Assembly (NCBI RefSeq): GCF_016921195.1
Contig: NZ_JAFGYF010000001.1
Coordinates: forward strand, 558,001 to 622,000
DNA: 64,000 bases
Reading direction: 5' to 3'
Origin: Cellulosimicrobium cellulans
GTDB taxonomy: Bacteria; Actinomycetota; Actinomycetes; Actinomycetales; Cellulomonadaceae
Shown one piece after another: positions 16,551-25,995 of this stretch. The notes beneath the pieces were generated by a model. The model did no database searches and was not told where the DNA came from. It saw only the letters and a list, made by a program, of their open reading frames with translations. The position numbers and the translations under genes are program-made. How positions within the stretch are numbered: the stretch's first letter is position 1; every line of letters starts with the position of its first letter.

Positions 16551-18874
16551 GCGTCTTCCCGCCCGACACGGCGCAGACCGAGCCGTCCACCCCGGACGCG
16601 CCGCGGCCCGCCGCCTCCCGGACCCGCCGCGTCGACGCCCGGCGCGCGTGGACCGTGGCCGCCGCCGTCGCGCTGCCGCTCGCGGTGCTCGGCCTGCTGC
16701 TGTGGGCGTTGTGGAACCCGCAGGAGCGGCTCGACACGGTGAAGGCGGCGATCGTCAACCTCGACGAGCCTGTCGAGGTCGACGGCCAGACCGTCCCGCT
16801 GGGACGCCAGCTCACGGCCGGGCTGGTGAGCGGCGGCGCGGCCTCGACGGACACCGGACCGGTCGCCGTCCAGCCCGACGCCGGCACGACGAACTACGAC
16901 TGGGTCATCACCGACGCCGACGACGCCGCGTCCGGGCTCGCCGACGGCACGTACGCCGCCGTCGTGACGATCCCGGAGGACTTCTCCGCGGCGGCCACGT
17001 CGTTCAGCGGCGACGCGTCCGACGCGACCCAGGCCACGCTGACCGTCGAGACGACGCCGGGCGGGCGGGTCGTGGACGAGGCGCTCGCGCGCATCGTCAC
17101 CACGACCGCGAGCTCCGTGCTCGGCACGACGCTCACCGAGAACTACGTCGACGGTGTGCTCGTCGGCTTCACGACCCTGAACGAGCAGCTCGGCGAGGCC
17201 GCGGACGGTGCCGACCAGCTCGCGGACGGGGCGTCCGCGGCGAGCGACGGCGCGACGCAGCTCGCGTCCGGCGCGGGCGAGCTCGCGACCGGCGCCGGGG
17301 CGCTCGCGTCCGGCGTGGGCGAGCTCGGCTCGGGCGCGGACCAGCTCGCGTCCGGCGCGGGCGACCTCGCGACCGGGGCGCAGGGCGTCGCCACCGGGTC
17401 GCGGCAGGTCGCGGACGGCATCGCGCAGTCCGCGTCCGGTGCGGGCTCGCTCGCGACCGGCGCCCAGGGCCTGGCCGACGGCGTCGCGGGAGTCTCGGGC
17501 GGCGCGTCCGACCTCGCGAGCGGGCTCGGCACGCTCGACGCCTCGATCTCGGCCGTCCCCCTCCCCGGCGGTGGGTCCACGTCGCTCCCCGCGCTCGGGA
17601 CCAGCCTCGCGTCGGGGTCGCGCGACGTCGCCGGCGGGCTCGCGCAGGTCGTCGCCGGGATCGAGCAGCAGAAGGTCCAGGCGGGGTGCGAGGCGGCCCC
17701 GACGTCGCCCGCGTGCCAGGCGCTCGACCAGCAGCTCGCCGCGCTGCGGCCGCTCGCGGTCGGTGCGGCGGAGGTCGCGGCGGGGAACGCCGCGCTGGCC
17801 GGGGCGCCGTCGGGCGCGAACGGGCCCACCGGGCTCTACGCGCTCGCCGCCGGCGTCGACCAGGCCGCGCAGGGCGCGGACCGGCTCGCGAGCGGCGCGG
17901 CGCAGGCCGCCACCGGCGCGACGGGCGTGGCCGGCGGAGCGCGCGACCTCTCGGCCGGTCTCGGGCAGCTCGCGACCGGCGCGGACCGGGTGGCCGACGG
18001 CGCCGCGCAGCTCGCGGGCGGCGCGGGCGAGCTGTCGACGGGTGCGGACGGGCTCGCGACGGGTGTCGGGGCGCTCGGGACCGGAGCCGACCAGCTCGCG
18101 ACCGGGACCCAGGACCTGGCGACGGGCGCGGGCGACCTCGCGGGCGGCGTCGGGCAGCTCGCTGACGGGACGACCGAGCTGGCCCAGGGCCTCGGCGACG
18201 CGACGGAGCAGGTCCCCTCCTACACGGACGCCGAGCGCGAGAACCTCTCCGCGGTCGTCGCGGACCCGGTGGCCGCTCCCGGCGTCGAGGACCTCGGCAC
18301 CGGGTCGACCGGCCCGCTGTTCGCCGTCCTCGCCCTGTGGCTCGGCGCGCTCGCGATCTTCGTCGCGTTCCCGCCCGTGCCCGCGAAGCTGCTCGGGTCG
18401 ACGCGCACCGCGGGGCGCCTCGTGCTGGCCGCGCTCGCGCTGCCGGCGGGGATCGCCGCCGCGACCGGTCTCGTGGTCGGCGGCGTCCTCGCCGCGGTCG
18501 AGGGGGCGAGCGTCGGCGGCTGGATCGGTCTGCTCGCGACCGGTGCGCTCGCGTCGGTGGTCTTCGTCGCGCTCAACCAGGCGCTCGCCGCGCTCGTCGG
18601 GAACGTCGGGCGGGCGATCAGCCTGCTCGTCGCGGTGCTGCTCGTCGCGACCGGCATCGTCGCGACCGTCCCGGCCACGCTCACGGGTCTGCGCGACGTC
18701 CTGCCGGTGGGCTCGGCGCTCCGCCTGCTCACGTCGATCGTCGACCCCGGTGCGGCCGGGGGAGCGGGGGACGCCGTCGCGCTCGTGCTGTGGGGCCTCG
18801 CGTCGGTGGCGGTGACGACGCTCGTCGTCGCCCGGCGCCGGTCGGTCCGCGTGGAGCAGCTGCTCCGCGCCTGA
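16547..18874 (+). CDS. YhgE/Pip-family membrane protein
   Basis: 775 aa, ATG overlapping the MMPL stop, GAGGAGG upstream. One N-terminal membrane helix (about 33-52) is followed by a large external region: a YhgE N-terminal domain, then a long helical repeat region (about residues 215-560) built from heptad-like units of the form LASGAGELATGAG, interrupted near residues 385-400 by a segment with two Cys. Five or so membrane helices close the protein. YhgE/Pip proteins relate to phage-infection protein and ESX-like secretion accessories. Coupling with an MMPL exporter is a recurrent actinobacterial pair of unknown substrate. Confidence 0.92.
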   Translation: MSVFPPDTAQTEPSTPDAPRPAASRTRRVDARRAWTVAAAVALPLAVLGLLLWALWNPQERLDTVKAAIVNLDEPVEVDGQTVPLGRQLTAGLVSGGAASTDTGPVAVQPDAGTTNYDWVITDADDAASGLADGTYAAVVTIPEDFSAAATSFSGDASDATQATLTVETTPGGRVVDEALARIVTTTASSVLGTTLTENYVDGVLVGFTTLNEQLGEAADGADQLADGASAASDGATQLASGAGELATGAGALASGVGELGSGADQLASGAGDLATGAQGVATGSRQVADGIAQSASGAGSLATGAQGLADGVAGVSGGASDLASGLGTLDASISAVPLPGGGSTSLPALGTSLASGSRDVAGGLAQVVAGIEQQKVQAGCEAAPTSPACQALDQQLAALRPLAVGAAEVAAGNAALAGAPSGANGPTGLYALAAGVDQAAQGADRLASGAAQAATGATGVAGGARDLSAGLGQLATGADRVADGAAQLAGGAGELSTGADGLATGVGALGTGADQLATGTQDLATGAGDLAGGVGQLADGTTELAQGLGDATEQVPSYTDAERENLSAVVADPVAAPGVEDLGTGSTGPLFAVLALWLGALAIFVAFPPVPAKLLGSTRTAGRLVLAALALPAGIAAATGLVVGGVLAAVEGASVGGWIGLLATGALASVVFVALNQALAALVGNVGRAISLLVAVLLVATGIVATVPATLTGLRDVLPVGSALRLLTSIVDPGAAGGAGDAVALVLWGLASVAVTTLVVARRRSVRVEQLLRA

Positions 18875-18980
18875 CGGGTCGTCGGCGTGGCGCGGTGCGG
18901 GTGTGGGCGGCTGCCGTCAGACTCGCTCGGCAGGACGCGGACGGCGGGAGCCGTCCGTCGGGCGAGGGGACGGTGCACCG

Positions 18981-20066
18981 ATGGACCAGCAGAAGGCACG
19001 AGAGATCAAGTCGCAGCTCGCGGACTACGCGCGCGAGCTCGCCGAGCGGTCGGGTCTGTCGGGCCGGTCGGACACGGCGATCGAGGCGCGCGACGTGCCC
19101 GACGCGGCGGAGGTCGTGCGCGCGCCCACCCTCGCGATCGGCCTCGCCCCGCACGACGACGGCGGGTACGCGATCGCGGTCCGGTACCGGCTGGGCGTGC
19201 CCACCGCGCGCAGCATCGCGCGCAAGGTCGCCTCGGAGGCGGGGGACACGGTCGACGTGCGACGCACGGGCCGGATCCGGCCCCTCGCCGCGGCGCCGGG
19301 CTCGGGGCGTGCGGGCGACGGACCGGGCCTGCGTCCGCCCGTCGTCACCGCCTACGCGACCGGGGAGACGGGCCGGGTCCGGCCGTTGCGGCCGGGGGTG
19401 TCGATCGCCCACGTGGACGTCACCGCCGGGACGCTCGGCGCGTTCGTGCGCGTCGCCGAGCCGCCGGTGGCGGGAGCGGACGCCGCGTCGGTGTACGCGC
19501 TGTCGAACTGGCACGTGCTCGCGGGGTCGCCGTCCGCGCGGGTCGGGGACGTCGTCGTGCAGCCTGGTCCCGCCGACGGCGGCGGTGCGCCCGACGACCG
19601 CGTCGGGACCCTCGCCGCGCTCGTCCCCCTGGAGGCGGGCGTCACCCAGACCGTCGACGCCGCCGTCGCGCTCCTCGACGACCCCGCCGTGGATCCGGAG
19701 TATCCCGTCGGCCGGATCACGAAGACCGCGGTCGCGCTCGGCGGCGAGGCGGTCGGCAAGTCCGGCCGGACCACCGGCGTCACGACCGGCCGCGTCACGG
19801 CCATCGAGCTCGACGACGTCGTGGTGGGCTACGGCGACGGCCTCGGCGCGCTGCGGTTCGACGACCAGATCGAGGTCGAGTCGACGGGCGACGGTCCGTT
19901 CTCGCGCGGCGGCGACTCGGGGTCGCTCGTGTACCGGGAGGACGGCGTCGCGCTCGGCCTCCTGTTCGCGGGGTCGGAGACGGGCGGCGCGAACGGCACG
20001 GGGCTCACGTACTGCAACCCGATCGTGACCGTGCTGGAGCGGCTCGGCGCGACGCTGCTCGGCTGA
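18981..20066 (+). CDS. Trypsin-fold serine protease, cytoplasmic-type
   Basis: 361 aa from ATG 18981, no signal peptide. The chymotrypsin-like triad is clear: His178 (SNWHVL), Asp226 (TVDAAVALL) and Ser313 (RGGDSGSLV). Residues 1-25 form an amphipathic helix and about 50-105 a small alpha/beta domain (LAIGLAP..., ending VDVRRTGRIRPLA) resembling the separate protein encoded just downstream. Without an export signal it would act inside the cell, unlike most trypsin-fold enzymes. GGGGAC upstream is a weak ribosome site. A role in conflict or regulation is possible but not shown. Confidence 0.85.
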   Translation: MDQQKAREIKSQLADYARELAERSGLSGRSDTAIEARDVPDAAEVVRAPTLAIGLAPHDDGGYAIAVRYRLGVPTARSIARKVASEAGDTVDVRRTGRIRPLAAAPGSGRAGDGPGLRPPVVTAYATGETGRVRPLRPGVSIAHVDVTAGTLGAFVRVAEPPVAGADAASVYALSNWHVLAGSPSARVGDVVVQPGPADGGGAPDDRVGTLAALVPLEAGVTQTVDAAVALLDDPAVDPEYPVGRITKTAVALGGEAVGKSGRTTGVTTGRVTAIELDDVVVGYGDGLGALRFDDQIEVESTGDGPFSRGGDSGSLVYREDGVALGLLFAGSETGGANGTGLTYCNPIVTVLERLGATLLG

Positions 20067-20163
20067 ACCGGCGCGACGCCGCTCGGCGACCCGGCGGGGC
20101 GGGGCGGTCGGCACTGCCCTCCGGCCGCCGTCGGGCGCACAATGGGTGCGGGAGGTGGTTGCC

Positions 20164-20424
20164 GTGGCGACCCTCGAAAGAGCCCGGGAGGCCAAGGCGG
20201 CGCTGCGCGACGAGCTCGCAGGCCTCGACGGCGTGACCGGCGTCGGCATCGCACGCGCCGACCTGAACGGCGTCGCGGTGCGGGGCGCCGGGTCGTCGGG
20301 CGTCGGCGACGACTGGCTGCTGCGCGTCAACGTGACGTCCGACGACGTCGCGGTCCCCGAGACGGTGGACGGTGTCGACGTGGAGGTGCGCGTCGTCGGC
20401 GACGTGACGGCGTCGCGCGCCTGA
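20164..20424 (+). CDS. Small companion protein of the serine protease
   Basis: 86 aa from GTG 20164 with GGGAGG 8 nt upstream. An N-terminal helix (LERAREAKAALRDELAGL) precedes an alpha/beta core, GVTGVGIARADLNG..., WLLRVNV, then VDVEVRVVGDVTA. This pattern (G-V/I-G strand, R-V strand, V-x-V-R-x-x-G end) mirrors residues 50-105 of the upstream protease, so it looks like a free-standing copy of that domain. It ends at a hairpin. The function is unknown; an inhibitor, activator or substrate of the protease are all possible. Confidence 0.75.
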   Translation: MATLERAREAKAALRDELAGLDGVTGVGIARADLNGVAVRGAGSSGVGDDWLLRVNVTSDDVAVPETVDGVDVEVRVVGDVTASRA

Positions 20425-20439
20425 GCGCCGCACGACGCG

Positions 20440-20476
20440 TGCCCGGCACCGCACCGGGAGGGTGCGGCACCGGGCA
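20440..20476. terminator. Bidirectional hairpin terminator
   Basis: Sixteen-nt arms with two mismatches and a GGGAG loop, between the convergent companion gene and the YHS gene. No T-run on either side. Confidence 0.7.
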
Positions 20477-20497
20477 GCGGAGCCGGTCAGGAGCCGG

Positions 20498-20809
20498 TCA
20501 GGCGGCGCGGGCGTACCGGGCCGGGTCGGCGTCGAACAGCGGGCCGCACGACGAGCAGCACAGCCAGTAGCGCACGCCCTCGTGGTCGCGCACGAGCCCG
20601 GCCGCCTCGGCGTGGGCCTTCGCGACCATGCTCCCGCGCATCACGGGGCACTCGGCGAGGTCGTCGTCCGCCGCCTCACCCGTCGCAGGCGCGACCCCCG
20701 CGGCGGTCGCGGGCGCGTGGTGGTGCGCCGTGTCGTGCGCACCGTGGTGCCCGCCGTCGTGCGGGTGGTCGTCGTGGCCGGGGTGCGTGTCGTCGTGGTG
20801 CTGGCACAT
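20498..20809 (-). CDS. His-rich YHS-domain metal-binding protein
   Basis: 103 aa, AGGAGG 7-8 nt before ATG 20809. The N-terminal third is a histidine/aspartate-rich tail (CQHHDDTHPGHDDHPHDGGHH). The C-terminal half is a YHS domain: CPVMRGSMV, then a paired-cysteine strand YWLCCSSCGPLFDADPARY. YHS domains accompany copper ATPases and may deliver or scavenge copper. It lies 44 nt after copA on the same strand, so it is probably the last gene of the copper operon. Confidence 0.85.
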   Translation of the reverse strand: MCQHHDDTHPGHDDHPHDGGHHGAHDTAHHHAPATAAGVAPATGEAADDDLAECPVMRGSMVAKAHAEAAGLVRDHEGVRYWLCCSSCGPLFDADPARYARAA

Positions 20810-20853
20810 GCGGGGTCCTCCTGGAGGGTCGTCAGTCGGGGTCGGGGTCGGGG

Positions 20854-23172
20854 TCAGACGCCGGCGAGCCGGGCCGTCGGCGCGGTCGGGGCGGGCGTGC
20901 CGGGGTGCGCGCCGGTCGCGCGGCTGGAGAACGAGCGCAGCCGCAGGCTGTTGCCCACCACGAAGACGCTCGAGAACGCCATCGCGGCACCGGCGAGCAT
21001 GGGGTTGAGCAGGCCGAGCGCGGCGAGCGGGATCGCGGCGACGTTGTAGGCGAATGCCCAGAAGAGGTTCACCTTGATCGTCCCGAGCGTCCGGCGCGCG
21101 AGCCGGATCGCGTCGGCCGCGGAGCGCAGGTCGCCCCGCACGAGCGTGATGTCCGCGGCCTCGATCGCGACGTCGGTGCCCGTCCCCATGGCGAGGCCCA
21201 GGTCGGCCTGGGCGAGGGCCGCGGCGTCGTTCACGCCGTCGCCGACCATCGCGACGACCTTGCCCTCGCCCTGGAGCCGGCTGACGACGTCGACCTTGTC
21301 GCGCGGCATGACCTCGGCGATCACCTCGTCGATGCCGACCTCGGCCGCGATCCGTCGGGCGACGGTCGCGTTGTCCCCGGTCAGGAGCACCGGGGTGAGG
21401 CCGAGCGCGCGGAGCTGGCGGATCGCCTCGGCGCTCGTGGGCTTGACCGCGTCGGCCACCACGAGGACGCCGCGGGCGCGCCCGTCCCACCCGACGCCGA
21501 CGGCGGTGCCGCCCTGCTCCTCGGCGCGGGCCTTGGCGTCGGCGAGCCCGCGCGGGAGGTGCTGCGCCCACTCGGCGAGGAGCGACTCGCGGCCGACGAG
21601 CACGGCGTGCCCGTCCACGACGCCCTGCACGCCCTTGCCCTCGACGTTGGTGAACTCCGCGGGCACGGGGAGCGGGCCCACCTCCTGAGCCGCACCGCGG
21701 GTGATCGCCCGGGCGACGGGGTGCTCCGAGGCGTCCTCGAGCGCGCCCGCGAGGCGCAGGAGCTCCCCGCGGTCCGTGCCCGTCCCGGTGACGACGTCGG
21801 CGAGCGTCATGACGCCTGTCGTCACGGTGCCCGTCTTGTCGAGCACGACGGTGTCCACGGCCCGCGTGGACTCGAGCACCTCCGGTCCCTTGATGAGGAC
21901 GCCCATCTGCGCGCCTCGGCCCGTCCCGACGAGCAGCGCCGTCGGGGTGGCGAGGCCCAGGGCGCACGGGCACGCGATGATGAGGACCGCGACGGCCGCC
22001 GTGAACGCCGCCGAGGCCGGGGCGCCCGCCCCGAGCCACGCGCCCAGCGCGCCGACGGCGATCGCGATGGCGATGGGGACGAAGATCGCGGAGACCCGGT
22101 CGGCGAGGCGCTGGACCTGCGCCTTGCCGGACTGCGCGTCCTCGACGAGGCGCGCCATCTGCGCGAGCTGGGTGTCGCCGCCGACGCGCGTGGCACGCAC
22201 GACGAGCCGCCCGCCGGCGTTGACGGTCGCCCCGGTGACGGCGTCGCCCTCGCCCACCTCGACGGGCATGGACTCGCCCGTGAGCATCGAGGCGTCGACG
22301 GCGGAGGTGCCGGCCACGACGGTGCCGTCGGTCGCGATCTTCTCGCCCGGCCGCACGACGAACTCGTCGCCCACGGCGAGCTCGGCGATCGGGATGCGGG
22401 TCTCCGCGCCGTCGCGCAGCACGGCGACGTCCTTCGCGCCGAGCTCGAGCAGGGCGCGCAGCGCGGCGCCCGCCTGCCGCTTGGACCGCTTCTCGAAGTA
22501 GCGGCCGGCGAGGATGAACGTCGTGACGCCGGCGGCGACCTCGAGGTAGATGTTCGCCGCGCCGTCGGTCCGGGCGACGGAGAGCGTGAACGGGTGCGTC
22601 ATGCCGGGCTCGCCGGCCGTGCCGAGGAACAGCGCGTAGAGGGACCAGAGGAACGCGGCGCTGGTCCCGACGGAGATCAGGGTGTCCATCGTCGCCGCGC
22701 CGTGGCGCAGGTTCGTCCACGCGGCGCGGTGGAACGGCCAGGCCGCCCACACGACGACGGGCGCGGCGAGCGCGAGGCTGGCCCACTGCCAGTACGTGAA
22801 CTGGAGCGCGGGGACCATGGCCATCGCGATGACCGGGATCGACAGCACGACCGCGCCGATCAGCCGGTGCCGCAGCGCGGTGAGCTCGGGGTCGTCCGCG
22901 TCCGTACCCGCGTCCTCCCCGGAGGCGGGGACCTCGGCGCGCGGGACCTGCGCCGTGTAGCCGGTCTTCTCGACCTCCGCGATGAGCGTGGCCGCGTCGA
23001 CGCCGTCCGGGACGGTGACCTTCGCCTTCTCGGTCGCGTAGTTCACGGTCGCGGTGACGCCCTCGAGCCGGTTGAGCTTCTTCTCGATCCGCATGGCGCA
23101 CGAGGCGCAGGTCATCCCGCCGATCTCGAGCTCGACGAACGTCCCCGGCGGCGGGGCGGCGGATGCCGTCAT
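20854..23172 (-). CDS. copA: Copper-exporting P1B-type ATPase
   Basis: 772 aa. An N-terminal heavy-metal domain has the motif [10 protein letters not shown]. Membrane helices include the metal site [11 protein letters not shown]. The phosphorylation motif DKTGT, the TGES actuator and the [10 protein letters not shown] hinge are all present. Start ATG 23172 has AAGGAGAACCTC; a longer start at 23220, overlapping the previous gene, is possible. It pumps Cu(I) out of the cytoplasm. It lies in the order CopZ, metal-binding membrane protein, CopA, YHS, downstream of CsoR-type operators, so copper induction is expected. Confidence 0.95.
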   Translation of the reverse strand: MTASAAPPPGTFVELEIGGMTCASCAMRIEKKLNRLEGVTATVNYATEKAKVTVPDGVDAATLIAEVEKTGYTAQVPRAEVPASGEDAGTDADDPELTALRHRLIGAVVLSIPVIAMAMVPALQFTYWQWASLALAAPVVVWAAWPFHRAAWTNLRHGAATMDTLISVGTSAAFLWSLYALFLGTAGEPGMTHPFTLSVARTDGAANIYLEVAAGVTTFILAGRYFEKRSKRQAGAALRALLELGAKDVAVLRDGAETRIPIAELAVGDEFVVRPGEKIATDGTVVAGTSAVDASMLTGESMPVEVGEGDAVTGATVNAGGRLVVRATRVGGDTQLAQMARLVEDAQSGKAQVQRLADRVSAIFVPIAIAIAVGALGAWLGAGAPASAAFTAAVAVLIIACPCALGLATPTALLVGTGRGAQMGVLIKGPEVLESTRAVDTVVLDKTGTVTTGVMTLADVVTGTGTDRGELLRLAGALEDASEHPVARAITRGAAQEVGPLPVPAEFTNVEGKGVQGVVDGHAVLVGRESLLAEWAQHLPRGLADAKARAEEQGGTAVGVGWDGRARGVLVVADAVKPTSAEAIRQLRALGLTPVLLTGDNATVARRIAAEVGIDEVIAEVMPRDKVDVVSRLQGEGKVVAMVGDGVNDAAALAQADLGLAMGTGTDVAIEAADITLVRGDLRSAADAIRLARRTLGTIKVNLFWAFAYNVAAIPLAALGLLNPMLAGAAMAFSSVFVVGNSLRLRSFSSRATGAHPGTPAPTAPTARLAGV

Positions 23173-23219
23173 GAGGTTCTCCTTCCGGCCGGGCGACGTG
23201 CTGCCCGGTGCAGGGGTCA

Positions 23220-24179
23220 TCAGTGGTCGTGCGGAGTGGTGTCGTGGTCGGCCGAGGGGGCGTCGCCCGTACGGTCGACGGCCGGGGCGGCCTCGACCGT
23301 GAAGGCGGCGGTGCGCACCTGGCCCTCGACCTGGAAGTCGAGGTAGAGGAGGTACCGGCCCGCGGTGGGCGCCTCGACGCCGAACGTCACGGTCGGGCCC
23401 GAGACCTCGCCCGGCGCGGCCTCGGCGCCCTCGGGGTGGGCGTGCAGGTAGGCGAGGTCGCCGTCACGGAGCGCGACGAGGTGACCGAACGCGCCGAGGT
23501 ACGGCTCGAGCGTCGTGACCGGCTCGCCGTCCCGCGTGACCTCGAGCGTCAGCCGCGAGACCGCGCCGGCCTCGAGGCTCCCGCCGAGCGCGACGTCGTA
23601 CCCGTCGACGGACGCGGTGGTCGTGGGGGCGTCCGCCCGGACGGGCACGACCTCGCCCGCGACCTCGACGGTGCGGCTCAGGGTGAGCGGGTCGCCGCCG
23701 GTGGGGACGGCGTCGGCGTACACGCGGTAGGTGCCCGCGGCGTCCCACGTCCAGGGCACCGACCAGCGGCCGGCGTCGTCCAGCTCGGGGTGGGCGTGGC
23801 GGTAGTGCGCCCCGTCGGAACGCACGACGACGAGGTGAAGGCGCTGCTCGTGCGTGACGGCGAAGTCGGTCACCGGTGCGCCCGTGGGGTCGGCCAGGGT
23901 GAAGGTGAGCTCGCCGGGCGCGCCCGGCGTCTGCGGGGCCTCGATCTCGCCCAGCGTGTAGCCGTCCTGCTCCAGGGACAGTCCGCCGACCATGTCCGCT
24001 CCTCTCCTGGTCTCCTGCGGGGGGTCGTCGCTCGTGGCGGCGTGCTGCTCCGGCGCGTGCGCGGCGGGCGGTTCCGACAGGGCGCCGTCGGGGACGACGG
24101 CGCCCGCGACCGCGGCCGAGGCCACGAACACGACCCCGAGCCCGGCGACGTAGAGCCCGATCCGGGCGGGGGCTCTCAT
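23220..24179 (-). CDS. Membrane-anchored copper-operon protein with His-rich tail
   Basis: 319 aa, ATG overlapping the copZ stop (ATGA). One N-terminal membrane segment (about residues 7-28), then an external region of beta-rich repeats: [23 protein letters not shown] and [19 protein letters not shown] are two homologous blocks of the kind seen in YtkA-like/heavy-metal-binding domains, each with HAHPE. The tail ends DHDTTPHDH. Likely a periplasm-side copper binder acting with CopA. It has no lipobox cysteine, so the anchor is the uncleaved helix. Exact family uncertain. Confidence 0.82.
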   Translation of the reverse strand: MRAPARIGLYVAGLGVVFVASAAVAGAVVPDGALSEPPAAHAPEQHAATSDDPPQETRRGADMVGGLSLEQDGYTLGEIEAPQTPGAPGELTFTLADPTGAPVTDFAVTHEQRLHLVVVRSDGAHYRHAHPELDDAGRWSVPWTWDAAGTYRVYADAVPTGGDPLTLSRTVEVAGEVVPVRADAPTTTASVDGYDVALGGSLEAGAVSRLTLEVTRDGEPVTTLEPYLGAFGHLVALRDGDLAYLHAHPEGAEAAPGEVSGPTVTFGVEAPTAGRYLLYLDFQVEGQVRTAAFTVEAAPAVDRTGDAPSADHDTTPHDH

Positions 24180-24394
24180 CGCACCCGCTCCGCCGTGTAG
24201 CCGGCCTCGTCGACGGCGGCGAGGACCGCGGTGTCGTCGACGGGCTGGTCGGCCGTGACGACGAGCCGACCGGTGGTCGCGCTGACGTCGATCGCGGTGA
24301 TGCCGGGCACCTGTCCGACCTCCTCGCGCACCGACATCTCGCAGTGTCCGCAGGTCATGCCGGTCACCTGGTACTCGATCTCGACGATGCTCAC
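24176..24394 (-). CDS. copZ: Copper chaperone, heavy-metal-associated domain
   Basis: 72 aa from GTG 24394 with GGAGGA 5 nt upstream; a longer in-frame start would run into the operator. The complete ferredoxin-like metallochaperone fold carries MTCGHC near residues 11-16. It binds Cu(I) and passes it to the N-terminal domain of CopA. It is the first gene of the copper operon, directly downstream of a CsoR-type operator. Confidence 0.93.
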   Translation of the reverse strand: MSIVEIEYQVTGMTCGHCEMSVREEVGQVPGITAIDVSATTGRLVVTADQPVDDTAVLAAVDEAGYTAERVR

Positions 24395-24414
24395 GACGTT
24401 CCTCCTCGATGCTG

Positions 24415-24464
24415 ATACCCCCACGGGGTATGCCTAGGATGGCGAATATACCCAGCGGGGGTAT
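24415..24464. promoter_or_regulatory. Two CsoR-type copper operators flanking a -10 box
   Basis: ATACCCC-CAC-GGGGTAT at 24415-24431 is a perfect dyad. ATACCCA-GCG-GGGGTAT at 24448-24464 has one mismatch. Both match the TACCCC/GGGGTA form of CsoR sites. They lie between copZ (minus) and the FAD reductase (plus), with TAGGAT between them, so both directions should respond to copper. No csoR gene is present nearby. Confidence 0.8.
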
Positions 24465-24482
24465 CGAGGTCAAGGAGGAGAG

Positions 24483-25682
24483 ATGGGCGACGTGGACAGG
24501 CCGGACGTGGTGGTGGTCGGTGGCGGAGCAGCCGGGCACGCTGCCGTGACGACGCTGCGCGGCGAGGGGTTCGACGGTCGTGTCGTCCTCGTGCACGGCG
24601 AGGAGGGCGATCCCTACCTGCGGACCCTCGTCGACAAGGCGATCCTCCAGGGCCTGCTCACCGCGGAGCAGGCCGCCCTGCCCGTGCCGGCCGACGTCGA
24701 GCTCGTGCGGTCGCGCGCGACCGGGCTGGACCCCGCGCGGCGTACCGTCGTCCTCGCGGACGGGCGCGTGCTCACCGCCGCCGCCGTGCTCCTCGCGACC
24801 GGCGCGGTGCCTCGCCCTGGTCCGGCCGTGGATCGCGCTCCCGCGCTCGCGGGCATCGACCGCGCGGAGTCCCGCGTGGTGCCCCTGCACACCGCGCGGG
24901 ACGCCGAGCGGCTGCGCGCCCTGCTCGGCCCCGATCCCGCGCGGCGCACGGTCACCGTGCTCGGCGCCGGGTTCGTCGGTTCCGAGACCGCCGCCTGGCT
25001 CGCCGAGGCCGGCTCGACCGTCCACCTCGTCGCCCGTTCCCGGCTCCCGCTCGCCGGGCCGCTCGGGACCGCGGTCGCGCGCGCCGTCGCCCTGCGCCAC
25101 GAGGAGCGCCTCGACGCGCACCTCGGCCGCCGGGTCGAGGCGGTGACCGAGCATCCGGGCGCCGTCGCCGTGCGCCTCGCCGAGGGGACGACGCTGGAGT
25201 CCGACCTCGTCGTCGTCGCGCACGGCACCGTCCCCGCCGCGCCCGGCGCGGGCGTGCCCGTCGTCGCCGCGAGAGGCGGCGTCGACGTCGACGACCGGCT
25301 CGCCGTCCCGGCCGCGCCCGGCCTGTTCGCCGCCGGAGCGGTCGCCGTCCACCGGGACCGGCGCGGCCAGAGATTCCGGACCGACCACTGGGACGCCGCC
25401 GCCGCGCAGGGCGCCCACGCGGCGCACGCCGTCCTGCGCCACCTCGTCGGCGGCCGGGACCCCGGTCCGTACGTACCGGACGCCGGGTTCTCGCTCGTGC
25501 TGCACGGCGCCCAGGTCGCCGGGTTCGGCGTGGCCGTGCCCGGCGCGATCCCGCAGCATCGCGCCCTCGACGGTGGCGGGCTGCTCAGCGAGTTCCGCGT
25601 CGGTGGCGACCTCGTCGCGGTGGTCGGCCTCGGTGCGACGCGCGAGCTCCACGCGCTGCGTCCCCACCTGCGCCGCCCCTGA
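24483..25682 (+). CDS. FAD-dependent pyridine nucleotide-disulfide-type oxidoreductase
   Basis: 399 aa, AAGGAGGAG before ATG 24483. FAD-binding VVVVGGGAAGHAAV at the N-terminus, a second Rossmann motif VTVLGAGFVGSETA near residues 157-170, and LFAAGAVAV close to the end of the NAD(P) domain. It resembles ferredoxin/rhodocoxin-type reductases (class I Rieske-reductase-like), without a CxxxxC redox disulfide. Its promoter carries a CsoR-type operator, so it belongs to the copper response, perhaps reducing a redox partner under copper stress. Electron acceptor unknown. Confidence 0.88.
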   Translation: MGDVDRPDVVVVGGGAAGHAAVTTLRGEGFDGRVVLVHGEEGDPYLRTLVDKAILQGLLTAEQAALPVPADVELVRSRATGLDPARRTVVLADGRVLTAAAVLLATGAVPRPGPAVDRAPALAGIDRAESRVVPLHTARDAERLRALLGPDPARRTVTVLGAGFVGSETAAWLAEAGSTVHLVARSRLPLAGPLGTAVARAVALRHEERLDAHLGRRVEAVTEHPGAVAVRLAEGTTLESDLVVVAHGTVPAAPGAGVPVVAARGGVDVDDRLAVPAAPGLFAAGAVAVHRDRRGQRFRTDHWDAAAAQGAHAAHAVLRHLVGGRDPGPYVPDAGFSLVLHGAQVAGFGVAVPGAIPQHRALDGGGLLSEFRVGGDLVAVVGLGATRELHALRPHLRRP

Positions 25683-25738
25683 GGCGGTGACGGACCGTGG
25701 GCGTCGGTACCGGGGGGCCGGGGCGGGAGAATGGTCGC

Positions 25739-25870
25739 GTGACCACCGAGCGACTTCCCCGTGTCCGTGCGTCCGAGCTCGGGCGCGGCCGGCTCAACAC
25801 GGGCGGCAAGAGCCTGACCCTCGCGGACCTACGCGGGAAGATCGTCCTGGCCGACTTCTGGAGGTTCTAG
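25739..25870 (+). pseudogene. Interrupted 5' end of the thioredoxin/NHL gene
   Basis: Forty-three codons from a GTG with a GAGAAT box 6 nt upstream (25727-25732). The peptide reads ...RVRASELGRGRLNTGG, then KSLTLADLRGKIVLADFW, and stops at TAG after RF. It aligns with residues 9-43 of the intact gene at 27603, and is high in GC like the host. The break follows GACTTCTGGA, exactly where the low-GC insertion begins. It is therefore the original host 5' end cut off by insertion, possibly still transcribed. Confidence 0.85.
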
Positions 25871-25995
25871 ACCTTATCGCCAAACTGGTCGGTATCCCAC
25901 CTGCTTGTAATCAGGCCACGAGGGGGTAGCCAACTCCGACGCGCGATGGGAGAATGCTCCTCCCAGCGTAATCGGCGACCGAGAGGGCTTTCCTA

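Noticed and set aside
17220-18200. Tandem DNA repeat in the YhgE gene
   Set aside because: The repetition is at protein level (heptad-like LASGAGELATG units typical of the family); the DNA copies are diverged and stay in frame.
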